Shown here one piece after another: positions 48,607 to 57,383 of a stretch of 64,000 nucleotides of DNA. The DNA is from JAKVJE01 sp047722305 (lineage in GTDB: Bacteria; Actinomycetota; Actinomycetes; Actinomycetales; Microbacteriaceae). Location of the stretch: positions 1-64,000 of the forward strand of contig JBDNYM010000004.1 of assembly GCA_047722305.1 (NCBI GenBank). Direction: 5' to 3'. Numbering within the stretch: position 1 is the stretch's first letter; each line of letters begins with the position of its first letter. The position numbers were made by a program, and so were the translations under genes. The notes beneath the pieces are model-generated. The model saw nothing but the letters and a program-made list of their open reading frames with translations, was not told where the DNA came from and made no database searches.

Positions 48607-49572
48607 ATGTCCGACGCGCTCTACCCCCCGATCTCACCCTTCGAAACCGGCATGCTGGATGTCGGCGACGGCCAGCAGCTGTACTACGAGTGGTGCGGCA
48701 ACCCGGAGGGGAAGCCCGTCGTCTTCCTGCACGGCGGGCCCGGCGCCGGCATCGTGCCGGATCACCGGCGGCTGTTCGACCCGACCGCGTACCGCATCCT
48801 GCTGTTCGACCAGCGCGGCTGCGGCCGATCGACGCCGTCGGTGGCCGCCGGTGCCTCACTCGCCGCCAACACCACGGCCGCGCTGCTCGCGGACATCGAG
48901 ACGTTCCGGGAGGCCTTCGGCATCGACCGCTGGCAGGTGTTCGGCGGCTCCTGGGGGTCGACGCTGGCGCTGGCCTACGCGGAGGCGCATCCCGAGCGGG
49001 TCGCCGAGCTGATCGTGCGCGGCATCTTCCTGTTCCGGCAGTTCGAGACCGACTGGCTCTACAACGGAACGGGCACCCGTTCTCTGTTCCCGGACCTCTG
49101 GGAGGCATTCGAGGCGCCCATCCCGGTGGAGGAGCGTGGACGCGACCACGTGGTCGTCTACCACCGACTGCTGCACGACCCCGACCCCGAGGTGGCGCTG
49201 CGGGCGGCACGGGCGTGGACCGCCTTCGAATCGCAGACGATCACGCTGCGCCCGCCGGCGTCGCTGGATGCCGACCTGGAGTCCGCTCACGCGCTCGCCA
49301 TCGCGCGCATCGAGAACCACTACTTCGTCAACCACGGTTTCCTGGAGGAGGACCAGCTCATTCAGCAGGCCGATCGCCTGTCCGGTATCCCCGGCACGAT
49401 CGTTCAGGGCCGCTACGATGTGATCTGTCCGGTGCGCAGCGCCTGGGACCTGCACCTGGCCTGGCCGGAGGCCGAGCTGGTGATTAACGACGCCGCGGGT
49501 CACGCCGTCTTCGAACCGCAGAACGCGGCCGCGCTGGTGGCTGCCACCGATCGGTACGCCGCTCGGCGCTGA
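48607..49572 (+). CDS. pip: Prolyl aminopeptidase (alpha/beta hydrolase)
   Basis: Releases N-terminal proline from peptides. The protein has 321 residues. VFLHGGPGAG (about 40-49), FDQRGCGRSTP, the nucleophile elbow FGGSWGSTLALAYAE (Ser about 117), the acid in GRYDVICP (about 275) and the catalytic His in DAAGHAVFE match peptidase family S33. No signal peptide, so it acts in the cytoplasm. It stands alone between DUF3073 and the cold-shock gene. Confidence 0.92.
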   Translation: MSDALYPPISPFETGMLDVGDGQQLYYEWCGNPEGKPVVFLHGGPGAGIVPDHRRLFDPTAYRILLFDQRGCGRSTPSVAAGASLAANTTAALLADIETFREAFGIDRWQVFGGSWGSTLALAYAEAHPERVAELIVRGIFLFRQFETDWLYNGTGTRSLFPDLWEAFEAPIPVEERGRDHVVVYHRLLHDPDPEVALRAARAWTAFESQTITLRPPASLDADLESAHALAIARIENHYFVNHGFLEEDQLIQQADRLSGIPGTIVQGRYDVICPVRSAWDLHLAWPEAELVINDAAGHAVFEPQNAAALVAATDRYAARR

Positions 49573-49776
49573 TGCGGCTCCGGCAGCGTTACATATTCGT
49601 TAACGGCTCGCCGCTTGGGGTTTCGGGTCCAGCTGAGCCGGGTACCATCGTAATTACGGTTTTGTATTGCGCCTCAAGCTATGACGAGTTCCCTCGCCGA
49701 AGGCCCACGTTGCAAGCACGGCCGAGTGCAGCACCGATGGTCGGGCTGTGTGATGATGCAAGAGGAAGTAATAGGC

Positions 49777-49980
49777 ATGGCAACGGGTACCGTGAAATGG
49801 TTCAACGCTGAGAAGGGCTACGGGTTCATCGCTCCGGATGACGGCGGCGACGACGTGTTCGCTCACTACAGCGCGATCGCGACCGAGGGCTTCCGCACTC
49901 TGGAGGAGAACCAGAAGGTCTCCTTCGAGGTGAAGCAGGGCCCCAAGGGCCTTCAGGCCGAAGAGATCCACCCGCTCTGA
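49777..49980 (+). CDS. Cold-shock domain protein
   Basis: The protein has 67 residues, a single cold-shock domain. RNP-1 KGYGFIAP and RNP-2 DVFAHYSAI are present; the start is [14 protein letters not shown]. It binds single-stranded RNA/DNA and melts RNA structure. The ATG at 49777 follows AGAGGAAG. There are about 200 bases of A/T-richer leader between pip and the start, as is usual for cold-shock mRNAs, and a strong terminator follows. Confidence 0.95.
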   Translation: MATGTVKWFNAEKGYGFIAPDDGGDDVFAHYSAIATEGFRTLEENQKVSFEVKQGPKGLQAEEIHPL

Positions 49981-50010
49981 TCTGATCGGGAGGGCTTCGG
50001 TCCGAGACAG

Positions 50011-50055
50011 CGAAAGGCTCGCACCACTGTGGTGGTGTGAGCCTTTCGTATTTTC
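50011..50055 (+). terminator. Rho-independent terminator after the cold-shock gene
   Basis: The stem CGAAAGGCTC-GCACCAC / GGTGGTGT-GAGCCTTTCG (50011-50027 with 50031-50048) is followed by TATTTTCT. It may also stop the convergent marR transcript. Confidence 0.9.
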
Positions 50056-50092
50056 TCTGGGTTTTCTCTGGGGAGACCACTGGTCCTCGGCG

Positions 50093-50626
50093 CTAGTCCC
50101 GGTCAGGATGCGCCGTTTCGTTCGCCCGCGCGGCGGCCGCGTTGCGGGCGATGCCCTGGTTGACGGCCAACTGGTCGTCCGGGTCGAGCTCCTCGAGCAG
50201 CGCTGCGGTGATCTGATCGAGCTGCGTCACCTGGGTGTCGGTCAGCCGGTCGATCACGTAGCGACGCACATTGGCGACGTGCCCGGGGGCGGTGGCGACC
50301 ACCTTGTCCATCCCCGCATCGGTGAGGTGCACGAGCGTCGCCCGCCGGTCGCCCGGACAGGCGCGTCGCTCGACGTAGCCGCGCTCCTCCAGGTTCGACA
50401 CGACGTGCGAGAGCCGCGGCAGCGTCGCGTTGGTCGACGCCGCCAGCTGGGTCATGCGCAGGGCGCGCCGATCGGCCTCCGACAGCTTGGCCATCACCAG
50501 GTACTGGAAGTGCGTCAGCCCCGCATCTCGCAGCAGCTGTCCGTCGAGCACCCCCGGCAGCAGCTCGACCACCGCCTCCAGGCGCATCCATGCCTGCAGC
50601 TGCAGTGGGGTCAGCCAACGAGTCAT
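50093..50626 (-). CDS. MarR-family regulator downstream of an ABC exporter
   Basis: The protein has 177 residues. The winged helix-turn-helix is in LRMTQLAASTNATLPRLSHV (about 57-76), with the wing VERRACPGDRRATLVHLTDAG (about 86-106). LTHFQYLVMAKLSEADRR is the preceding helix. It lies 73 bp after the two ABC exporter genes in the same orientation and may repress that operon until a drug-like ligand binds (inference). The start at 50626 gives the normal family length; the frame is open to 50851. Confidence 0.87.
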   Translation of the reverse strand: MTRWLTPLQLQAWMRLEAVVELLPGVLDGQLLRDAGLTHFQYLVMAKLSEADRRALRMTQLAASTNATLPRLSHVVSNLEERGYVERRACPGDRRATLVHLTDAGMDKVVATAPGHVANVRRYVIDRLTDTQVTQLDQITAALLEELDPDDQLAVNQGIARNAAAARANETAHPDRD

Positions 50627-50699
50627 GGCCTCCACCCTACGGCGCCTCGGCCGGCTCGGGGGCCGCGCCGGCCGCGCGGCCGAACCGGTGCGGGCAGCG

Positions 50700-52715
50700 T
50701 CAGTCGGCCTCGTCCAGGTCGTCCACGGCCCCGCCGGCCTGGAACTGCGCCTGATAGAGACGGGCGTAGGCGCCCTGGCGGGCCAGCAGCTCGGCGTGGG
50801 CGCCGTGCTCGACGATGTCGCCGTGCTCCATGACCAGAATCTGATCGGCATCCCGAATGGTCGAGAGACGGTGGGCGATCACGAAACTGGTGCGTCCCTC
50901 GCGCAGGGTGGCCATGGCCTGCTGCACCAGGTGCTCGGTACGGGTGTCGACCGAGCTGGTGGCCTCGTCGAGGATGAGCACGCTGCGATGGGCGAGGAAG
51001 GCGCGGGCGATAGTGACCAGCTGCCGTTCACCCTGGCTGAGCACGCCCCCATCCTCGGCGACCATGGTGTCGTACCCATCGGGGAGGCGGCGCACGAAGG
51101 CATCGACCGACGTGGCCCGGGCGGCCTCCACGATCTCGTCCTCGGTGGCGGAGGGGCGGCCGTAGGCGATGTTCTCGCGGATGGTGCCCGAGAACAGCCA
51201 GGCGTCCTGCAGCACCATGCCGATCTGCCCGCGCAGGTCGTCGCGCCGCAGATGGGCGATGTCGACGTCGTCGAGCAGGATGCGCCCCGAGCCCAGCTCG
51301 TAGAACCGCATGATGAGGTTGACCAGGGTGGTCTTGCCGGCGCCGGTGGGGCCGACGATGGCGACCGTCTCGCCCGGCGACACCAGCAGAGAGAGGTCGT
51401 GGATGAGCGGCTCGCCGGGCTGGTAGCCGAACGAGACGTGCTCGAAGCGCAGTCGTCCGCCGGCGTTGGCCGGGCGCGGGGCGTCCCCCGGGTCGGCCGA
51501 CTCGTCCTCGGCGTCCATGACCTCGAAGACGCGCTCGGCGCTGGCCACCCCCGACTGCAGCAGGTTGGCCATCGAGCCGAGCTGGCTCAGCGGCTGGGTG
51601 AACTGGCGGGAGTACTGGATGAACGCCTGCACATCGCCGATCTGCATCACCCCGGCGGCGACCTGGAGGCCGCCGATGACCGCGATGAGCACATAGACGA
51701 GGTTGCCGACGAACGTCATGGTCGGCATGATGATGCCCGACACGAACTGGGCGCCGAAGCTGGAGCGGTACAGCTGCTCGTTGGCGGCGTCGAACTCGGC
51801 CAGCGTGGCCGCCTGCCGGCCGTAGAGCTTCACCAGGTCGTTGCCGGTGTAGGCCTCCTCGACGATGGCGTTGACCTGCCCGGTGCGCGCCCACTGGTCG
51901 ACGAACAGCCTCTGCGAGCGCTTGCCGATCACGGCGGTGACCAGCAGGGTCAGCGGGATCGCGATCAGCGAGATGCCGGCCAGGAGCGGGGAGACCACGA
52001 ACATCATCACCAGCACGCCGATGACGGTCAGCACCGACGAGATCATCTGGCTGAAGGTCTGCTGCAGGGTCTGCTGCACGTTGTCGATGTCGTTGGTGAG
52101 ACGGCTGAGCAGGTCGCCGCGCGGCACCCGGTCGAAGTACGACAGGGGGAGCCGGTGCACCTTGCGCTCCAGGTCCTCGCGCATGCGCTGCACGGTGACG
52201 ACCACCGCCGTGTTGAGCACGTAGCCCGAGATCCAGTTGAACAGCGACGAGAGCAGGTACAGCGCCGCGATCAGCGCCAGCAGCTGGTTCAGGGCGGTGA
52301 AGTCGATGCCCTGACCGGGATGCAGCGGCATATTGCGCAGCAGGTCGGCCTGGCCGCTGTGGCCGGCGTGCTCCAGCTGCGCGACGACCTGGCCGCGGGT
52401 GAGGTCGGCCGGAAGGCGCTTCGAGATCACCCCGGCGAAGATCAGGGTCGTCGCGTTGCCCAGCAGCTTCGGGCTGATGACGGCGAAGACGACGCCCACC
52501 ACCCCGGAGAGCACGACGACGAGCAGCCGCCACCGCTGCGGGCGCAGCAGGCCGAACAGGCGCCGGGCCGAGGGGCCGAACTGCTGCGGCTTCGCGGTCG
52601 GGGCGCCCCGGCCGCCGGGGCCGCGTCCTCCGCGCCCGGCAGGGGGCTGCTGGCTCTGGGGCTGAGCCTGGTCGTGGCTCTGGGGACGGTTCTGAGACCG
52701 GGTCGCGCTGCTCAT
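50700..52715 (-). CDS. ABC exporter half-transporter, consensus ATPase site
   Basis: The protein has 671 residues. A disordered Gln/Gly/Arg-rich N-terminus (about 1-45) precedes six membrane helices (about 60-370) and the ATPase domain: Walker A VGPTGAGKTTL, Q-loop VLQDAWLFSG, Walker B LILDEATSSVD with the catalytic Glu, and H-loop FVIAHRLS. Its signature reads LSQGERQ instead of LSGGQ. Paired with the upstream gene, whose signature is intact but whose Walker B/H-loop are changed, it forms an asymmetric heterodimer of the multidrug/lipid exporter type. The start overlaps the upstream stop by four bases. Confidence 0.92.
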   Translation of the reverse strand: MSSATRSQNRPQSHDQAQPQSQQPPAGRGGRGPGGRGAPTAKPQQFGPSARRLFGLLRPQRWRLLVVVLSGVVGVVFAVISPKLLGNATTLIFAGVISKRLPADLTRGQVVAQLEHAGHSGQADLLRNMPLHPGQGIDFTALNQLLALIAALYLLSSLFNWISGYVLNTAVVVTVQRMREDLERKVHRLPLSYFDRVPRGDLLSRLTNDIDNVQQTLQQTFSQMISSVLTVIGVLVMMFVVSPLLAGISLIAIPLTLLVTAVIGKRSQRLFVDQWARTGQVNAIVEEAYTGNDLVKLYGRQAATLAEFDAANEQLYRSSFGAQFVSGIIMPTMTFVGNLVYVLIAVIGGLQVAAGVMQIGDVQAFIQYSRQFTQPLSQLGSMANLLQSGVASAERVFEVMDAEDESADPGDAPRPANAGGRLRFEHVSFGYQPGEPLIHDLSLLVSPGETVAIVGPTGAGKTTLVNLIMRFYELGSGRILLDDVDIAHLRRDDLRGQIGMVLQDAWLFSGTIRENIAYGRPSATEDEIVEAARATSVDAFVRRLPDGYDTMVAEDGGVLSQGERQLVTIARAFLAHRSVLILDEATSSVDTRTEHLVQQAMATLREGRTSFVIAHRLSTIRDADQILVMEHGDIVEHGAHAELLARQGAYARLYQAQFQAGGAVDDLDEAD

Positions 52716-54442
52716 GCTGCCTCCCGTGCGCCGAGCTGGGACGAGACGATCTCCCGGTACACCTCGCAGTCGTCCAGCAGCTGCGCGTGCGTGCCGAGGC
52801 CGACGACGGTGCCGTGATCGAGCACGGCGATCTGGTCGGCCTCGCGGATGCTCGAGATGCGCTGGGCGACCACGATGGTGGCCGCCTGCGCGGTAAAGGC
52901 GGGCAGCTCGGCGCGCAGCCGGGCGTCGGTGGCCGTGTCGAGCGCCGAGAACGAGTCGTCAAAGATCAGGATGCCCGGGCGGCGCACCAGCGCGCGGGCG
53001 ATGGCCAGCCGTTGCCGCTGGCCGCCCGACACATTCGTGCCGCCCTGTGCGATGGGGGCGTCCAGCCCGCCCGCCATCTCGCGGACGAAGCCGTCGGCCT
53101 GCGCGACCCGCAGCGCCGCCCAGAGGTCGTCGTCGGTCGCCTCCGGCGCGCCGAATCGCAGGTTGGTGGCCACGGTCCCGCTGAACAGGAAGGCCTTCTG
53201 GGGGACGTAGCCGATGCGCGCCCAGAGGTCCTCCGGCTCGAAGCGGCGCACATCCGCCCCGTCCACCAGCACCGCACCGTGCGTGACGTCGAAGAGGCGG
53301 GGCACCAGCTTGACCAGCGTGGACTTGCCCGACCCGGTGCTGCCCACCACCGCCGTGGTGGTGCCGGGGAGCACCGACAGCGAGATGCCCGACAGCACCG
53401 GCCGCTCTGCGCCCGGGTACTGGAACCCGGCGTCGCGGAAGTCCACGCGGTGCAGCTGGGCGGGAGACTCGGTGGTGGCCGGGACCGGCACGCTGGTCTC
53501 CGTCGAGAGGACGGCCTGGATGCGCTCGGCGCAGACCTGGGCGCGCGGGATCATGATGATCATGAACGTGGCCATCATCACCGACATCAGCACCTGCATC
53601 AGATAGCTGAGGAAGGCGATCAGGGTGCCGACGTCCGTCGCCCCCGAGTCCACCCGCTGGGCGCCGAACCAGATCACCGCCACGCTCGAGTAGTTGAGCA
53701 CCAGCATCACGATCGGGAACAGCGTCGCGAACAGCTTGCCCACCACCATGCTGGTGTCGGTCAGGGACTCGTTGGCGCGGGTGAAACGGGCGCGCTCCTC
53801 CGGCTCGCGCACGAACGCGCGGATGACGCGGATGCCCGACAGCTGCTCGCGCATCACCCGGTTGATCGCGTCGATGCGGGTCTGCATACGCTTGAACTGG
53901 GGCACCATCCGGCTGACCGTGAACGCCATCACCACCAGCAGCACCGGGACGCTCACCGCCAGAATCCAAGCCAGGGGCGCATCCAGCCGGATCGCCGCGA
54001 TCACCCCGCCCACCGCCATGATCGGGGCGGCCGACAGCAGGGTGAACATGAGCAGGACGAGCATCTGAATCTGCTGCACGTCGTTGGTGTTGCGGGTGAT
54101 CAGCGACGGCGCCCCGAACTTCGAGAGTTCGCGCTCACTGAACCCGTTGACGTGCCCGAACAGCTCGTGGCGCAGATCGCGCCCCAGCAGCATCGCCGCC
54201 TTGGCGCCGAAGTACACGGCCGCGACCGTGCAGACCCCCTGGGCGAGGGTCAGCAGCAGCATCAGGCCGCCGATGCGCAGGATGTAGCCGGCATCCGCCT
54301 TCGCGACGCCGTTGTTGATGATGTCGGCGTTGAGCGTCGGCAGCATGATGGCGGCGATCGTCTGCAGCACCTGGAAGAGCAGGGCCGCGGTCGCCAGCCA
54401 CGGCCGCCGGCGCAGGTGGCTGATGATGATCCTGAGCAGCAC
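52712..54442 (-). CDS. ABC exporter half-transporter, degenerate ATPase site
   Basis: The protein has 576 residues, with six helices in about 1-310 and the ATPase domain after. Walker A is VGSTGSGKSTL and the signature NVSGGQRQRLA is intact. Walker B ends ILIFDDSFSALD, with Asp in place of the catalytic Glu, and the H-loop reads VVAQRISS with Gln for His. These changes, together with the altered signature of its partner, fall in the same composite nucleotide site, as in known heterodimeric exporters. It is first of the operon; the substrate is unknown. Confidence 0.92.
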   Translation of the reverse strand: MLLRIIISHLRRRPWLATAALLFQVLQTIAAIMLPTLNADIINNGVAKADAGYILRIGGLMLLLTLAQGVCTVAAVYFGAKAAMLLGRDLRHELFGHVNGFSERELSKFGAPSLITRNTNDVQQIQMLVLLMFTLLSAAPIMAVGGVIAAIRLDAPLAWILAVSVPVLLVVMAFTVSRMVPQFKRMQTRIDAINRVMREQLSGIRVIRAFVREPEERARFTRANESLTDTSMVVGKLFATLFPIVMLVLNYSSVAVIWFGAQRVDSGATDVGTLIAFLSYLMQVLMSVMMATFMIIMIPRAQVCAERIQAVLSTETSVPVPATTESPAQLHRVDFRDAGFQYPGAERPVLSGISLSVLPGTTTAVVGSTGSGKSTLVKLVPRLFDVTHGAVLVDGADVRRFEPEDLWARIGYVPQKAFLFSGTVATNLRFGAPEATDDDLWAALRVAQADGFVREMAGGLDAPIAQGGTNVSGGQRQRLAIARALVRRPGILIFDDSFSALDTATDARLRAELPAFTAQAATIVVAQRISSIREADQIAVLDHGTVVGLGTHAQLLDDCEVYREIVSSQLGAREAA

Positions 54443-54516
54443 GAGTCTCGATTCTCATGAAACCGGGGCGGGGCCCCGGCTGCGGATATGGGATGGGCGG
54501 GCGGCCGTCCGGGACC

Positions 54517-54696
54517 TCAGCGCCGGGAGCGCTCGGGGCGCAGCACGGCTGCGACGATGACAGCGGCCATCGCCGCGATCAGCAGCGTGACGGCGACGCC
54601 GGCGAGCTGCTGCCAGGCGCAGATCGCCGCCGTCAGGATCAGCGGTGCGGCGAGCATGCCCACGACGAACGCCGCGATCCCCCGCGAATCCGACAT
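54517..54696 (-). CDS. Small two-helix membrane protein
   Basis: The protein has 59 residues, with helices at about 7-27 and 31-51 and a basic C-terminus LRPERSRR. A strong GGAGGAGG lies just before the ATG at 54696. No family recognised. It lies 74 bp upstream of the ABC operon on the same strand. Confidence 0.6.
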   Translation of the reverse strand: MSDSRGIAAFVVGMLAAPLILTAAICAWQQLAGVAVTLLIAAMAAVIVAAVLRPERSRR

Positions 54697-54918
54697 GCGG
54701 CCTCCTCCACTCGACCGGCACAGTCTATGCCCGCGTCTCGCCGGCGCCGTCCGCGGGGACGCGTCTGTGCGCTGGCAGCGGAATCCGATCCGGGGGCCTA
54801 GCCAGGGGACGGCTGGTGCCGCAGAATTACGGGTGCGGATCGAGCGCCCCCGCGCGGCAGCGCGCCGTTCCGCAGACCGACACCACCCGGCACACGGCAC
54901 GACGAGGAGAGCGGACAC

Positions 54919-55296
54919 ATGAGCGAACACGACACCCTGATCGCCGAGGCGCGCTCCACGGCCAGCGCCATCGACCCGGCCTGGAAGTTCGACGACCACG
55001 AGACCGAGCAGTGGACGCTGCTGCGCGAGGACGTCCTGGCGCTCGCCGACGCGGTGGAGGCGGCGGAGAAGTCGGGACTGCCCGAGGACGGCTACGACGT
55101 CCTCATCGACCGGGCCGGCCGGCACGCCGAAGACATCGACCACGAGTGGTACATCTGCGGCACCGAGGCCGAATCGAGCCTCCTGTACGGGGAGCAGGCC
55201 CGCTGGGCGGCCCTCGCCCACGCCATCTGGAACCTCACCGAGGCGCTCCTGGAGATGCGCTTCGCCAAGCGCCGGGCTGCTGCCGCCCAGGGCTGA
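54919..55296 (+). CDS. Hypothetical acidic helical protein
   Basis: The protein has 125 residues, predicted mostly helical, rich in Glu/Asp/Ala, with no membrane segment. GAGGAGAG lies 8 bases before the ATG. The family is not recognised. Its last 205 bases are antisense to the C-terminal extension of the toxin frame on the other strand. Confidence 0.6.
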   Translation: MSEHDTLIAEARSTASAIDPAWKFDDHETEQWTLLREDVLALADAVEAAEKSGLPEDGYDVLIDRAGRHAEDIDHEWYICGTEAESSLLYGEQARWAALAHAIWNLTEALLEMRFAKRRAAAAQG

Positions 55297-55661
55297 GTGG
55301 CGGGTGGGGTGACCCGATCGGGCATCCCATTGGAGCGGGTCGCTCCTCCTCCGAGCCGGTGCTGCCAATATCCTGGTTTGCGTCGATGGTGTGCGTACGC
55401 GACGATCACCACGGCGGTATCGGTGAGGTAGTAGATCACTCGGTAGGGGAATACCCGTACGCTTGCGCTTCGCACGACGGGGAGCCCACTCCAACCGGGG
55501 AATATGGATGAGGCGGCCGGCCAGTCGAGCATGTACTGCTCTGTTGCCCTGACTTCGGTGAGGAAGTCGCTGCCGAGGTCAGTACGTGCGGTCTCGTACC
55601 ATTTGGCAGCCTCCAATAGTTCGGAGGCCGCCTCGGGATGGGTCCTTCGAGTCAGCGCCAC
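55092..55661 (-). CDS. ParE/RelE-type toxin with unusual C-terminal extension
   Basis: Residues 1-102 form a ParE-like toxin: HPEAASELLEAAKWYETART, FLTEVRATEQYMLDWP, VRVFPYRVIYYLTDTAVVIV and the typical ending AYAHHRRKPGYWQHR. Toxins of this family normally stop there. Here the frame runs on for about 87 unconserved residues, ending antisense inside the gene at 54919-55296. A lost stop or an indel near 55350 could explain this. The start overlaps the antitoxin by 10 bases, the standard coupled order with the antitoxin first. Confidence 0.72.
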   Translation of the reverse strand: MALTRRTHPEAASELLEAAKWYETARTDLGSDFLTEVRATEQYMLDWPAASSIFPGWSGLPVVRSASVRVFPYRVIYYLTDTAVVIVAYAHHRRKPGYWQHRLGGGATRSNGMPDRVTPPATQPWAAAARRLAKRISRSASVRFQMAWARAAQRACSPYRRLDSASVPQMYHSWSMSSACRPARSMRTS

Positions 55662-55915
55662 GTGCGGCGGGCGGCGAGTTCGGCGCGAATTTGGGCGTGT
55701 ACCTCGTCTGCGTCGAGCAGCTCAACTTTGCCACTCTCAATGTCGTCGATGCGGCGACGAAGCTCTGTGCGCCAGGCGCTATCGACTTCAGCCTGGTCTA
55801 AGGCAGTGCGGTCGTCGACATCGAGGCTGCGGATGCCGTGGCGCAGTACCTCGGCACGATCGTGGGGGTCGAGGGAGAGCAGTGCCTTTTCGACCGCGGC
55901 GGCATCCATGGACAT
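55652..55915 (-). CDS. Addiction-module antitoxin (PF09720-like)
   Basis: The protein has about 87 residues. The C-terminal DDIESGKVELLDADEVHAQI is the signature of the addiction-module component family that accompanies ParE/RelE-type toxins. The N-terminal part with LLSLDPHDRAEVLRHGIRSL is helical. Start candidates are ATG at 55915 and at 55945; neither has a clear ribosome site, so the N-terminus is uncertain. It immediately precedes the toxin and overlaps it. Confidence 0.75.
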   Translation of the reverse strand: MSMDAAAVEKALLSLDPHDRAEVLRHGIRSLDVDDRTALDQAEVDSAWRTELRRRIDDIESGKVELLDADEVHAQIRAELAARRTWR

Positions 55916-56063
55916 GCATTCAGCGTACTGGGCTTTGAGTCTCATGACCCGGTCAGATCTTTGAAGGGGCGGAACTTTCCTACCAGTCAGATTGTGGAAA
56001 AGTGATGAGAAAACGATGACTGCCGTCCGCGAAATTCTTGCGATCGGCCCCATCAAGCCAACG

Positions 56064-56139
56064 TGGTGGCTCCGAGCGGCGTCGATCCGCTGACCTCACG
56101 ATTTTCAGTCGTGCGCTCTACCAACTGAGCTACAGAGCC
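56064..56139 (-). tRNA. tRNA-Phe (GAA)
   Basis: 76 bases on the minus strand folding as a cloverleaf: acceptor GGCTCTG, D-loop AGCTCAGTTGGTAGAGC, anticodon arm CACGA-CTGAAAA-TCGTG with anticodon GAA, and an encoded 3' CCA. Confidence 0.95.
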
Positions 56140-56207
56140 GGGAACCGGGTCGTCCTCGCATGAGGATCGGCCGTCGCTCCGACGGATTCCGCACTGGGAA
56201 CCCTTCG

Positions 56208-56281
56208 CGACCCTGACGGGACTTGAACCCGCGACCTCCGCCGTGACAGGGCGGCGCGCTAACCAACTGCGCTACAGGGCC
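56208..56281 (-). tRNA. tRNA-Asp (GTC)
   Basis: 74 bases on the minus strand. Acceptor GGCCCTG/CAGGGTC, anticodon arm CCGCC-CTGTCAC-GGCGG with anticodon GTC, T-arm GGTTCAAGTCC. The 3' CCA is not encoded. Confidence 0.95.
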
Positions 56282-56318
56282 AAACTGGTGAGACGGTACT
56301 GCTATCTCGGTCGCCTCG

Positions 56319-56391
56319 TGACCCCAACGGGATTCGAACCCGTGTTACCGCCGTGAAAGGGCGGTGTCCTAGGCCACTAGACGATGGGGCC
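56319..56391 (-). tRNA. tRNA-Glu (TTC)
   Basis: 73 bases on the minus strand. Acceptor GGCCCCA/TGGGGTC, anticodon arm CCGCC-CTTTCAC-GGCGG with anticodon TTC, T-arm GGTTCGAATCC. The 3' CCA is not encoded. It is first of the Glu-Asp-Phe cluster. Confidence 0.95.
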
Positions 56392-56517
56392 ATGTGCGTC
56401 TGGATGACGCACGCGGTACCGACGATCTACCTTATGCGAACCGGGGGGCAAAGTGCAAAGCCCGTTCGGTTCGAGTTTGCCGGAGCCCGGCTGCGGGCCT
56501 GGTCGGACGCCGGCCGA

Positions 56518-57255
56518 TCAGAGCCGGTGGAAGACGCGGGCGGCGGGTTGCGCACGGGCATCCGCCGCCGGCTGCGGGGGGACGGGCGCGGTCGGGGGCG
56601 TGCTGGGCGCCGACGTCGTCGTGTAGGCCTCGGCCGCGTATTCGATCGCGGCCCGGACTGCGGCGGTGGCGTCGTGGGCGATGACGGCGTGCAGCACGTG
56701 CTCCTGGGCCGCCGAGTGCTCGCCGGGGGCGAGCCGGCCGGCGGCGATGGCCTCCAGGAGGGTGTGCTCGATGCCGGTGAAGATCTCCTGCAGCAGCGGA
56801 TTGCCGCAGGCGGCCACGAGTTCGCGGGAGAAAGCGCTGGTGACGGCGGTCTCGGTGGAGCGGCTCTGCTGGGTGGCGGCGCACAGGCTCGACACCTGGC
56901 GCACTCCGGCGCCGGTCGCGGCTCCTCGGGCGGCCTCGGCGACGAGGCCTCGCCAGACCGCCAGGGCCTGGTCGGTCTCCTCCGGCGTGAGATATTCGCG
57001 CAATACGGTCGCGATCGGGTTGCGCGAGCGGACGAACGTCCCTCGGCCGGGGGCGGTCTCGAGGACGCCGAGCGCCGCCAGGACGCGCACGGCCTCGCGC
57101 AGCGTGCTGCGTCCGACGCCGAGCTCGGCGGCGAGCTGCGGCTCGGGCGGCAGCTTCGACCCGACCGGCCAGCGCCCCGAGATGATGCCCTGGCGCAGCC
57201 ATGCGGATGCCTCGGCGCCCCGCGCCTGGCCCATTCGCTCTGCTGCTCCGGTCAC
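56518..57255 (-). CDS. GntR/FadR-family regulator
   Basis: The protein has 245 residues. The N-terminal winged helix shows [20 protein letters not shown] and [20 protein letters not shown] (about 43-62), with the wing TAPGRGTFV. The C-terminal all-helical FCD ligand domain follows, then a Pro/Thr-rich tail. Start may be M1 or M8. The gene stands between the tRNAs and a divergent M23 peptidase; its target is unknown. Confidence 0.87.
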   Translation of the reverse strand: MTGAAERMGQARGAEASAWLRQGIISGRWPVGSKLPPEPQLAAELGVGRSTLREAVRVLAALGVLETAPGRGTFVRSRNPIATVLREYLTPEETDQALAVWRGLVAEAARGAATGAGVRQVSSLCAATQQSRSTETAVTSAFSRELVAACGNPLLQEIFTGIEHTLLEAIAAGRLAPGEHSAAQEHVLHAVIAHDATAAVRAAIEYAAEAYTTTSAPSTPPTAPVPPQPAADARAQPAARVFHRL

Positions 57256-57383
57256 GTCCGTCGCCTCCCCCAGCCAAGCTTAGGGTCTGCGCGGTGGTCG
57301 GCGTGTGCACTGGGGCGGTCGGGATCGGTTCCCCTAGGGTGATCGGATCGTGTCGGGCGCGCTCGCCGCCCGGGGAGGAACAG

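Noticed and set aside
50430..52817. 795-codon open frame antisense to the ABC exporter gene
   Set aside because: Composition-driven shadow; the ABC motifs on the minus strand are complete.
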